From assembly GCF_900091605.1 (NCBI RefSeq), contig NZ_FMCQ01000001.1:691860-755859 (forward strand): 64,000 nucleotides of DNA, written 5' to 3'. Source of the DNA: Micromonospora tulbaghiae. GTDB lineage: Bacteria > Actinomycetota > Actinomycetes > Mycobacteriales > Micromonosporaceae. Below, piece by piece: positions 57,055-64,000 of the stretch (position 1 is the stretch's first letter; each line of letters begins with the position of its first letter). Made by a program: the position numbers and the translations under genes. A model generated the notes under the pieces. That model did no database searches, had not been told where the DNA came from, and saw nothing but the letters and a program-made list of their open reading frames with translations.

Positions 57055-57112
57055 GTTCGGCAGAAAGCTAACATTACCGAACCAGGATCACCTGTGAGGT
57101 TAGACGCCGAAC
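57055..57112. promoter_or_regulatory. Divergent control region with GTTCGG / CCGAAC sites
   Basis: GTTCGG (57055-57060) is inverted to CCGAAC (57077-57082), and CCGAAC recurs at 57107-57112. The AT-rich stretch AGCTAACATTACC lies inside. These could be binding sites for the Lrp protein encoded to the right, controlling both genes. Confidence 0.5.
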
Positions 57113-57124
57113 GGAGGCACGGTC

Positions 57125-57580
57125 ATGGATGACGTCGACCGGACGCTGCTGGCGGCGCTGCAACACGACGCCACCCAGTCGTACGCGGCGCTGGCCGGGC
57201 AGGTCGGGCTCTCCACGGGGGCGGTCCACGAGCGGGTGCGCAAGCTGCGCGAGCAGGGCGTGGTTCGCCGGACCACGGTGGACGTCGAGCCGGCCGCGGT
57301 CGGCCGGGGTGTGCTCGCGTTCGTGCTGGTGGAGGCGAATGCCTGGATGGGCGACCACCCCACCCGAGACGCGCTCGCGGCGCTGCCCGAGGTGATGGAG
57401 GCGCACGTCATCGCCGGCCCTGCCTCGCTGCTCGTGAAGATCCGCGTCGGCACCCCGGAGCAGCTCCAGGCCAGCCTGCGCCGGCTATTCCAGGTGGAGG
57501 GCGTCACCGGGACGCAGACCGTGGTGGTGCTGGAGAGCTTCTTCGAGCGCCCGCTCGACCCGTACCCGCAGACCCCCTGA
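57125..57580 (+). CDS. Lrp/AsnC-family regulator
   Basis: A 151-residue regulator: DDVDRTLLAALQHDATQSYAALAGQVGLSTGAVHERVRKLREQGVV is the helix-turn-helix, and a RAM-type ligand domain follows (FVLVEANAWMG, EAHVIAGPASLLVKIRV). Such proteins sense amino acids. It is divergent from the SMP-30 gene, which it likely controls. ATG 57125. Confidence 0.9.
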   Translation: MDDVDRTLLAALQHDATQSYAALAGQVGLSTGAVHERVRKLREQGVVRRTTVDVEPAAVGRGVLAFVLVEANAWMGDHPTRDALAALPEVMEAHVIAGPASLLVKIRVGTPEQLQASLRRLFQVEGVTGTQTVVVLESFFERPLDPYPQTP

Positions 57581-57613
57581 CAGCCGAATTCACCACGGGC
57601 GGATCGATGCCGG

Positions 57614-57644
57614 CGGGCCGATCTCCACAGGGAAGACCGGCCCG
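57614..57644. terminator. Weak hairpin between convergent genes
   Basis: CGGGCCG (57614-57620) pairs with CGGCCCG (57638-57644) over a 17-base loop between the Lrp gene and the convergent peptidase gene. Confidence 0.4.
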
Positions 57645-57662
57645 TCCGTCAGGCGTCGCGGG

Positions 57663-58274
57663 TCAGGAGCTGTAACCGCGGCCGGCGATCCAGTTGGCCA
57701 GCTCGGTCACGTCCATCCAGTACGTCGGCTCGTCCGGCCGGGCCGGGTCGGCGATCAGCACCCGGTCGCCGTCGCCCTCGTACCGCACGACAGTCACGTA
57801 GTGGCCGGGGTAGCTGTGCTCCACCCCGTCGATGTCCCGCGCGCCGCCCAGGATGTTCGCCACCACAGGCCGGTCGTCGTCCACAGCGGTACGGATGTCC
57901 GCGCGCAGGCGTGCGACCTGCTCCCGGGTGGCCACGTCGTCGCGGATCTCGGTGGTCCGGTACTTGCCGCCGGTGTACTCGTTGAGCACCCGGGTGATGT
58001 CGATGGCCGAGTCGGTGCCGTTCTCGGTGGTGCCGAGCTTGGCGGCCAGCTCGTCCTGGCTCACGTCCTTGCCCTCGGCCGACAGCGCGATCCGGGTCGA
58101 CGCGGGACCGCAGTAGAAGAAGTTCGGCTGCGCCTGGTACTCGTAGTCGGCGGCGCGGTCGCCCTTGCCCTTGACCGGGGCGGCGTGGGCGGCGACGGCC
58201 GGACCGGCGACGGCACCGCCGGCGGCGGCCAGACCGGCGACGGACAGCACACACTTACGGATGATCGGGTTCAT
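57663..58274 (-). CDS. Secreted C39-family peptidase-like protein
   Basis: A 203-residue secreted protein: signal peptide (LSVAGLAAAGGAVAGPAVAAHA, cleavage after about residue 31), then a papain-like C39 domain with Cys55 (NFFYCGPAST), His158 (YPGHYVTVV) and Asp176 (IADPARP). It may cleave a peptide outside the cell. No ABC exporter domain is present, unlike bacteriocin C39 peptidases. Start ATG 58274. Confidence 0.87.
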   Translation of the reverse strand: MNPIIRKCVLSVAGLAAAGGAVAGPAVAAHAAPVKGKGDRAADYEYQAQPNFFYCGPASTRIALSAEGKDVSQDELAAKLGTTENGTDSAIDITRVLNEYTGGKYRTTEIRDDVATREQVARLRADIRTAVDDDRPVVANILGGARDIDGVEHSYPGHYVTVVRYEGDGDRVLIADPARPDEPTYWMDVTELANWIAGRGYSS

Positions 58275-58420
58275 GGTCGAGGCTCCATTCGGGGGTCGAC
58301 GGCTCCGTGCGGGAGACGCGGCACCAGGAGTGGCGCTCGGCGTACGGAGTGTTCAACCGCCCTGCCGCGGCGGCCCATTTCCGGGCGTGACCGGGGCCAC
58401 CGCGGAACCGGACAGACGCC

Positions 58421-58834
58421 TCAGCCGGGGAGACTTCCCAGGAGCCCGGTCACCGCGATCTCGATGACGACCCGCTCCGGATTCGGTCGTGGCATGCGAT
58501 ACCGCTCGGCGTACCGGCGCTCGGCCTCGGCCACCGACTCCGGGTCCCTGCGCAGCACCGCCCGGCCCTCCACGGTCAGCCACCACCGGCCGTCGACCTG
58601 GCACACCGCGACCGGGACGCCGTCCGGTCCGGCCGCCGCGACGTGCCGGGCCTTGGCCGACCCGGCGGAGGTGATCACCCGGGCCAGCCGGGCCGCCGGG
58701 TCGAAGGTCACCCCCACGGGTACGACGTGCGGGGTGCCGTCGGCGCGCGGTGTGGTGAGCGTGGCGAGGTGCCGGTCCGCGAAGAAACGGGCCACCCGCT
58801 CGTCGTGCGGATCCAACCGGTGCCGTCCCGCCAT
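58421..58834 (-). CDS. PPOX-class F420-dependent oxidoreductase-like protein
   Basis: A 137-residue split-barrel protein: RFFADRHLATLTTPRADGTPHVVPVGVTFD is the flavin/F420-binding N terminus of PPOX-type proteins, and VDGRWWLTVEGRAVL the second strand set. Actinobacterial members often use F420H2. Start ATG 58834; the DUF1232 gene follows 31 bases further. Confidence 0.87.
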   Translation of the reverse strand: MAGRHRLDPHDERVARFFADRHLATLTTPRADGTPHVVPVGVTFDPAARLARVITSAGSAKARHVAAAGPDGVPVAVCQVDGRWWLTVEGRAVLRRDPESVAEAERRYAERYRMPRPNPERVVIEIAVTGLLGSLPG

Positions 58835-58865
58835 GTCGTCTCCTCGCTCGCGTACCGGTGACGCC

Positions 58866-59201
58866 TCAGCGGCGGGGAGCCGCGCCGGGCGGCAACGTCG
58901 CCACCGGGGACTCCCCGGCGGCCCGCTGCTCGGCGCGGTGCTTGGCGACCAGCCGGCCCAGGTAGAACAGCGCGCCGGCCAGCACGCCCATGTCGTCCAG
59001 ATAGATCGGGTCGGGCAGCAGATCCACCGGCAGGATCGTGTAGATCAGCGCGCCGTAGAACGCGACCTTGCCGCCGGCTCCGAGCGCGCCGAGCATGCGG
59101 CGGGTGCGGACCACCCGGATGGCGAGCAGCACCGCCCCGGCCAGCATGGCCGCCGCGAGGACGGCGGCGAGGACGACCAGCACCCAGGATTCACGGGACA
59201 C
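58866..59201 (-). CDS. DUF1232 (YkvA-like) membrane protein
   Basis: A 111-residue protein with an N-terminal helix (VLVVLAAVLAAAMLAGAVLLA) and the DUF1232 core AFYGALIYTILPVDLLPDPIYLDDMGVLAGAL. Function unknown. Confidence 0.85.
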   Translation of the reverse strand: MSRESWVLVVLAAVLAAAMLAGAVLLAIRVVRTRRMLGALGAGGKVAFYGALIYTILPVDLLPDPIYLDDMGVLAGALFYLGRLVAKHRAEQRAAGESPVATLPPGAAPRR

Positions 59202-59401
59202 GCCACCACGCTAGCCGAGCCGGGCCCGCCACGCCCGGCGGTCGTCCCCGCCGCGAGGGGCGTCCGCCCCGTGGCCGGGTCGCGGCCGGGGCGACATCCC
59301 GTCACGCCGCTGCCCGGCGACGCCCGTCAGACCGCTGTCGGGTGACGACCCCGTCGGGCCGCGCCGGGGGCGCCGCCCCCGTAGAGCCGCTGCCGGCGTC
59401 C

Positions 59402-60232
59402 TCAGGTCGCCACGGCAGCCCGGCCGCGCGCCACCGGCGGCAGCTCGCGGGTGACGTCGGTGCCCGTCCCGGCCGGCAGTTCCCGGGTGGTCTCCGGGCC
59501 GGCGAAGCCCACGATGGAGAGCGCGGTCTGCGGCTCGGCGACCGGGTGCAGCGCCGCGAACGCCTCGTCGCGCAGGCTCTGCGCCGCCGCCGCGGCCAGC
59601 TCGGCTGCCTGCCAGGCGGCCTGCTCCCGCTGCGTGGCGGCCCGGTGCCGTGCCGCCATGTTGTCCCGGACCAGCCGGCGCAGCAGCAGTTCCTGCTCCA
59701 CCGGGTGCCGGCTCGGGTCCCAGCCGTTACCGCCGAGGATGTCGCTGAGCTGCCGCACCGTGATCTCGTCGCGCCACTGGGCGTCCATCGCGGCCCGGTG
59801 CAGCCAGCGCTCCCGGTCGGCGTACTCGGCCGGGGTCTTGGCGGTCCGGGGCAGCGGCAGCGCCGCGGCGGCGGTCAGGCGCCGGACGTCCTCCTCGGCC
59901 CCCTGGTACGCCTGCCAGGCCACCTCCGCGTCCTCCTGGGCGGTCAGCCACTCCGTCCGGCTCCGCTCGGCGGTCGCCGCCGCGCGGGCGGCCGCCACCG
60001 CCACCTCGTCGGCGTACCGGTTCCGCTCCCGGTCCTGTACGCGAGCCCGCTCGGCTCGTTCGATGCTGCTCGGCCGGGCGGCGTCGCTGATCCGGTCGAC
60101 CAGTTCCGAACGGAACCGGGACGGGCGGACGATCAGCGCGGCGACCACGGTCGCGGCCACGGCGAGCAGGACCAGCCAGATCACGGCGGCCGCCGGCATG
60201 TCGGGCAGGACGGTGGAGAAGACGGTCTGCAT
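59402..60232 (-). CDS. Membrane-anchored coiled-coil protein
   Basis: A 276-residue protein: one N-terminal transmembrane helix (VIWLVLLAVAATVVAALIV) and a long Ala/Arg/Glu-rich helical region (about residues 45-235) likely to form a coiled coil. The C terminus holds two copies of a TRELP-type motif. ATG 60232 has GAGG eight bases upstream. I do not recognise the family. Confidence 0.7.
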   Translation of the reverse strand: MQTVFSTVLPDMPAAAVIWLVLLAVAATVVAALIVRPSRFRSELVDRISDAARPSSIERAERARVQDRERNRYADEVAVAAARAAATAERSRTEWLTAQEDAEVAWQAYQGAEEDVRRLTAAAALPLPRTAKTPAEYADRERWLHRAAMDAQWRDEITVRQLSDILGGNGWDPSRHPVEQELLLRRLVRDNMAARHRAATQREQAAWQAAELAAAAAQSLRDEAFAALHPVAEPQTALSIVGFAGPETTRELPAGTGTDVTRELPPVARGRAAVAT

Positions 60233-60389
60233 CACCAGCACCTCAAGGTGGAACGAAGGACGATCAACGGTTGTGGCCCGGACATCCGGGCGGGTGCGCG
60301 TCGTGACTTCAGACGCGACGGGACGCGCGGCAGGGCGCGGGGCGTGCGGCCCGTGGGACCGCTCCGGGGCGTACCGGAAGGACGCGCGG

Positions 60390-60827
60390 TCAGGCGCGCG
60401 GCGGACCGCGACGGGCGATGTCCGCCCGGCCGGGTTCGGCGGCGGCGACGACCTCGACGCCGGGAACGGGCCCGGCGGCGTCGGCGGAGGGGGTGGCAGT
60501 GACGGCCGGGCCGGTGCCGGGGCCGGTTGTCCGCAGCGCGGCGGTCGGGGCGTCGGCCGCGGTGAGTTCGGCGGAACGCGTGGCGGCGGTCGTGACCGCC
60601 TGCCGCGTCGCGACGTGCTCGACGGCGGCGACGTGCTTGATCGCCGCGACGTGCTCAGTCGTGACGGCGTGCGCGGCGATGGTGGCGTGCGAGGCCGCGG
60701 CGGCGTGGGCGGGTGTGGCGGCGATGCCCTGGAAACCGGCGATCAGCACCAGGCTGGCCACGGCCGTGCGGGCGATCCGGCGCAGCGTCGCCGTCCAGGT
60801 GGACGGGGCGAACGCTACGGGCAGCAC
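60390..60827 (-). CDS. Secreted Ala/His-rich hypothetical protein
   Basis: A 145-residue protein with a signal peptide (AVASLVLIAGFQGIAATPAHAAA) and then low-complexity sequence with repeated HVAA/EHVA units (AAIKHVAAVEHVATRQAV). Composition is unusual and coding is less certain than for neighbours, but the signal peptide is good. Confidence 0.5.
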   Translation of the reverse strand: MLPVAFAPSTWTATLRRIARTAVASLVLIAGFQGIAATPAHAAAASHATIAAHAVTTEHVAAIKHVAAVEHVATRQAVTTAATRSAELTAADAPTAALRTTGPGTGPAVTATPSADAAGPVPGVEVVAAAEPGRADIARRGPPRA

Positions 60828-60988
60828 CGTTTCAACCTATCGGTCGGCGGAGGATCTCGCAGCTCAAGGATCTTGCGGTTTACGTGAGCCGCCCCACGGG
60901 TCGGTGTGGACGGAGGCCCACGCAGGGCCCGACGCGCGACGGCGCGGCACCCCTGCCGGGGGCGCCGCGCCGTCGTGTGGATGCCGTG
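60828..60988. terminator. Intergenic with hairpin terminator of the ESX operon
   Basis: CGACGGCGCGGC (60937-60948) and GCCGCGCCGTCG (60964-60975) make a perfect 12-bp stem, 14 bases after the stop at 60989 (minus strand). No other feature seen in this gap. Confidence 0.75.
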
Positions 60989-62275
60989 TCAGTTGCCGCC
61001 GAGCACCGGCGGCGGGGCGGCGTCGCCGTCGCCCCAGACCATCTCGTCCTCGGTGAGCCAGGTCAGCCGGCCGTCGGACTCGTCGTCGCCCTGGCCGCCG
61101 CGCCCGCCCAGCACACCGCCGCGGCCGGCCATCGCGGGCCGCCCGGTGGCACCGCCGGCGCGCTCGGCGGACTTGCTCCCGGCGTCGACGACGAGGCCAC
61201 GGCCGGAGGTGAGACGGCCCGTGCCGGCGGCGGAGCGGTTGTCCGCGCCGGGCATGCCGCCGAGGCGAGCCGCCGACGCCGAGTTGGCGCCGGTGCCGGC
61301 CAGCGAGCCGGTGCTCAGGACGCCGGGGGCGCCGTAGAGCCCGCCACCGGGTCCGCCGGCGCTCATCGTCGTCGGGCCGGCGCCGCCGGGACCGAAGCCA
61401 GGGCCGCCGCCGATCGTCGGGCCGCCGACGGTGCTGGTCAGCGGAGCGGCACCGGCGAGTGAGGTGCCGGTCGGGTCGACGGTGCCGCCGGCCGGCACCG
61501 AACCCGGAGCGCCGGCGCCCGGTTGGCCGCCCGGAGTGCCGGCACCCGGCGTGGCCCCGCCCGGCGTGCCGCCGGTCGGGGCCGTGTGGTGCACGCCCGA
61601 CGTGGTGGCGGTGGCGTTCGCGCCCGGGCCGAAGCTGCCCAGGCTCGGGCCGGACGACGGCGTCTTCACCGACGGGCCGTTCTGCAGCGTCGGGTCACCG
61701 TTGCCGGTGTGGCCGGGCAGCTCGGTCTCCGGCGGCTCCGGTACGACGATCCGGCCGTACGCCGAGAAGTCGTAGCCCTCGGCGAGCTTCGCCACGACCT
61801 GCACCATCCGCTGGTGCGCCTTCTCCTGCTCGGCCTTGTCCTGCTGGTGGCCGACGATCCCGCCGATCACCGCGCCGGGGGCGCCGCCGAGCAGGAAGCC
61901 CTTGCCGGCGCCGGAGAGCAGCTTGTCGTTGTCGTCGGTCTTCTCCGGGCTCTCCGCCTTGGTCTGCGCGGCCCGCAGCTCGCTGGACATCATGTCGAGG
62001 CCCTGCCGGATGCCGGTCATGCCCTCGGCGAGGTTGCCGGAGTAGTGCACCACCATGTCGAGCCGCCTGGTGAACTCGCGCGCGGCGTCGCCCGTCCAGC
62101 TCTTGGACAGCGCCTCCAGGTCGGCGGTGAGGTCGCGGCTGAGGTCGTCGAGCGTGCCCTTGAGGGAGGTCCACTGGGCGCTGAGCGCCTCGATCTGCCT
62201 CGGGTCGCCGGCGTTGACGCCCTGGTAGAGCTCTTCGTGACTGACGTGCTCGTAGCGCCGGGTGTACTCAGACAC
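60989..62275 (-). CDS. PPE/WXG100-like type VII secretion substrate
   Basis: A 428-residue protein. Residues 1-~110 are a helical WXG100-like domain (LSAQWTSLKGTLDDLSRDL, LSKSWTGDAAREF with the WxG turn). A glycine-zipper segment (GAGKGFLLGGAPGAVIGGIVGHQ) follows. Residues ~195-380 are Gly/Pro/Ala-rich and low complexity, and it ends with the conserved RLTWLTEDEMVWGDG tail. This is the layout of large ESX substrates in actinobacteria. Start 62275 overlaps the small partner gene by eight bases. Confidence 0.8.
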   Translation of the reverse strand: MSEYTRRYEHVSHEELYQGVNAGDPRQIEALSAQWTSLKGTLDDLSRDLTADLEALSKSWTGDAAREFTRRLDMVVHYSGNLAEGMTGIRQGLDMMSSELRAAQTKAESPEKTDDNDKLLSGAGKGFLLGGAPGAVIGGIVGHQQDKAEQEKAHQRMVQVVAKLAEGYDFSAYGRIVVPEPPETELPGHTGNGDPTLQNGPSVKTPSSGPSLGSFGPGANATATTSGVHHTAPTGGTPGGATPGAGTPGGQPGAGAPGSVPAGGTVDPTGTSLAGAAPLTSTVGGPTIGGGPGFGPGGAGPTTMSAGGPGGGLYGAPGVLSTGSLAGTGANSASAARLGGMPGADNRSAAGTGRLTSGRGLVVDAGSKSAERAGGATGRPAMAGRGGVLGGRGGQGDDESDGRLTWLTEDEMVWGDGDAAPPPVLGGN

Positions 62276-62639
62276 GCGGGTCCTCCTTCGGCTGCTTCAT
62301 CGCCTCGTTCAGCCCCGAGAGGGCGGCGGCGATGTCGGCCGCGGCGGCGGCGTTGCGGGCCTCGGCGGTCTTGTAGTTCGTCATGATCTTGTGGGTCGCC
62401 TCGCGGGCGGCCAGGATCGCCCGACGCAGCCGGTCGACGTGGTTGACGTAGCTCTGGTGCGTCTCGGAGTAGCGACGTGCGTTGTCGGTCGCGTCGGTGA
62501 ACGTGCCGAGCGCCGGCGGGCGGCACTGCATCTGGGTGTTGAGCTTGCGCAACACCGACTCCGCCTCGTGCAGGCGCCGCTCAAGTCGCTGGTGAAAGTC
62601 CTCCAGGGACAGTACGTCTACTGTCGTGCGCCCCGTCAT
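62268..62639 (-). CDS. Small ESX-associated helical protein
   Basis: A 123-residue helical protein (FHQRLERRLHEAESVLRKLNTQM, then YSETHQSYVNHVDRLRRAILAAREATHKIM), of WXG100-like size though the WxG is not evident. It overlaps the larger substrate gene and likely forms a heterodimer with it for export. Start ATG 62639. Confidence 0.7.
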   Translation of the reverse strand: MTGRTTVDVLSLEDFHQRLERRLHEAESVLRKLNTQMQCRPPALGTFTDATDNARRYSETHQSYVNHVDRLRRAILAAREATHKIMTNYKTAEARNAAAAADIAAALSGLNEAMKQPKEDPRV

Positions 62640-62755
62640 GGCTGCATCCCCGTAGTCATCGTCGATAACCGTTCGCCGTACTCAGGTTAGTCGAAGCGAG
62701 CCAACCCGGGCGACCCGTGACGGAGATCCTCCACTTCGGATCGGCCGAGAGTCGG

Positions 62756-64000
62756 TCAACCGCCCTGGACCTGCGCCGCCCCGCCACCGGCCGAGGGCGT
62801 CGCGGTGGCCCCCGGCGGCGTCGACGCATCGAAGTAGGTCATCGCGTCCTCGCGGGACAGCGTCGGGCCGGTCGGCACCAGCGCCAGCAGCGAGGCGGGT
62901 ACGGCGAGCGGCGTCACGTCGCCGTACCCGAGCGCGCTCCTCGCGTCGCCCCCGGCGGTGCCGAGCGGATAGCGGATGCCCTGGGCGGTGATCAGGTAGA
63001 CCGTCGAGCCGGCCGCCGCCTTGCCGCTCTCCCCGGCCGTGGCCTGCACCAGCACGCCCTTGCCGCCGGGCAGCAGCACGCTCTCGGCGGTGCGTACCGC
63101 GTCCCGGGCGCCCTGCCGGGCCGGCATCGCGGTCGCCGAGGTCAGCTCGGCCGGCGGGGAGTCGAAGACCTCCAGCGTGGTGGTCGGCGGCTGACCGGCC
63201 GGGCCGGGGCGGTAGGTGGCGCAGAGCACCGTCCGCCCCGGGCGGACCTCGTGCAGCGTCGGCAGCCGGGCCGGCAGGCCGTCCGCGTCCAGGCGCTGGT
63301 CGGTGAGGAGCCGGCCCGCCTCGTCCGGAGTGATCTGCGTCACCTCGCCACCGCTGCCGAGCAGCAGCAGCGCGGTGACCTCGCGGACGGTCGCCAGGCC
63401 CTGCCGGGTGAGCACGTAGTACTGGCCGGCGGCCTGGTAGACCTGGCCGATCCGGGCCGGCCGGTCGGCCACTGTGAGCCCGCTCGCGCTGCCGTCCCCG
63501 GCGATCGCCGGCTTGCGCAGCACCGGCCCGACCGGCACCGCGTTCAGCAGCTGCTGCCCGACGGTCAGGTTCGTCGCGCCGGCCATCTTCAACGCCACCA
63601 GTGCCTGCTCGTCGCCGGCGACCCGCAGCCGGGAACCGCCGGTGAGCAGGTAACGGGCGTCGCTGGTCCGCACCACCACGGCCCGGTCGGTGAGTGCCGT
63701 GCCGCCGGGCAGCGCCCGGTCGATCACCAGGTGCGTGGTGGAGCGCTGCGGGTCGTTCGGGTCCGGCACGTCGCACACCGACCAGGGGAGCCCGACCAGT
63801 GACTTTCGATCGGGCAGGTCGTCCGGGGCGCCCACGATGCCGACCAGCCGCCCGCGCGGACGGTCCTTAATCGACGCCTGGGACATGGTGCGTGGCTGCG
63901 CCGCGGCGTCGTTGACGATCAGCCGCGCCGAGGCGTAGTTGAGCGTCGGGCGCAGCACCTCGTCCTCGCCGAAGTAGTACGTCGCGCCGGTCTCCCGCTC
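62756..64000 (-). CDS. eccB: Type VII secretion protein EccB (N terminus outside window)
   Basis: The frame is open to the right edge; 414 residues are seen. LLTGGSRLRVAGDEQALVALKM, VLRKPAIAGDG, ITAQGIRYPLG and YGDVTPLAVPASLLALVPTGPTLSREDA are EccB landmarks. EccB is a membrane-anchored part of the ESX secretion complex, mostly on the outer side. The missing N terminus should hold the transmembrane helix. It is upstream of the two ESX substrates on the same strand, with a 116-bp gap. Confidence 0.92.
   Translation of the reverse strand, partial: ERETGATYYFGEDEVLRPTLNYASARLIVNDAAAQPRTMSQASIKDRPRGRLVGIVGAPDDLPDRKSLVGLPWSVCDVPDPNDPQRSTTHLVIDRALPGGTALTDRAVVVRTSDARYLLTGGSRLRVAGDEQALVALKMAGATNLTVGQQLLNAVPVGPVLRKPAIAGDGSASGLTVADRPARIGQVYQAAGQYYVLTRQGLATVREVTALLLLGSGGEVTQITPDEAGRLLTDQRLDADGLPARLPTLHEVRPGRTVLCATYRPGPAGQPPTTTLEVFDSPPAELTSATAMPARQGARDAVRTAESVLLPGGKGVLVQATAGESGKAAAGSTVYLITAQGIRYPLGTAGGDARSALGYGDVTPLAVPASLLALVPTGPTLSREDAMTYFDASTPPGATATPSAGGGAAQVQGG

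Overview
The window is a piece of a very GC-rich actinobacterial chromosome. Codon use is strongly GC3-biased, GTG starts are common, and many gene pairs overlap by four bases. The gene content fits Micromonosporaceae, and a Micromonospora-like organism is my best guess: a SepH cell-division protein, DUF3027 and DUF2530 proteins, a bacterial XPB helicase, futalosine-pathway menaquinone genes, an XRE/DUF5753 + DUF397 regulator pair, a type VII (ESX) secretion locus, and a branched-chain-type citrate synthase beside PdxH. The genus rests on recalled protein likeness, not on a search. No rRNA, tRNA, CRISPR, transposase or prophage was seen, so this looks like chromosome backbone with accessory patches.

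Layout. 0-2.3 kb: the end of a collagen-like surface protein, a TPR lipoprotein, and a glycosyltransferase-methyltransferase fusion broken by an in-frame TAG; together they look like a surface-glycoprotein locus. 2.3-8.5 kb: XPB helicase, an L,D-transpeptidase, a second XPB-related helicase-associated protein and a HAD phosphatase. 8.5-14 kb: a cold-shock protein with a helical tail, MqnD and MqnB of menaquinone synthesis, and between them a TetR/oxidoreductase divergon with two perfect 17-bp operators. 14-19.7 kb: DUF3027, DUF2530, a purine permease, a MarR/MFS pair and a 2'-5' RNA ligase-like phosphodiesterase. 19.9-25 kb: aldo/keto reductase, SepH, SerC and citrate synthase. 25-31 kb: a pdxH-led operon, glutaryl-CoA dehydrogenase, a DUF4230 protein and PspC. 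31-33.3 kb: a noncoding stretch with three hairpin repeats, then L-serine dehydratase. 33.4-39.2 kb: a compact cluster for export and synthesis of a teichoic-acid-like wall polymer.

39.4-44.5 kb: an orphan sugar-ABC ATPase, the XRE/DUF397 locus with a divergent pair of small genes, a phosphotransferase and a uridine-kinase/SnoaL fusion. 44.5-49.4 kb: a sulfotransferase, a GntR-ABC exporter operon and a thioesterase. 49.4-52.6 kb: a disaccharide phosphorylase coupled to beta-phosphoglucomutase. 52.6-60.8 kb: MerR/thioredoxin, an alpha/beta hydrolase, an AI-2E family permease, an MT0933-type small protein, an SMP-30/Lrp divergon, a secreted C39 peptidase and small membrane proteins. 61-64 kb: two ESX-type substrates and EccB, which runs off the right edge.

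At the DNA level the window carries at least five intergenic long-armed palindromes. Four share a GATCTTG...CAAGATC end and one uses GATCATGAAGTT...; they sit between both convergent and divergent genes, so they are not simply terminators.
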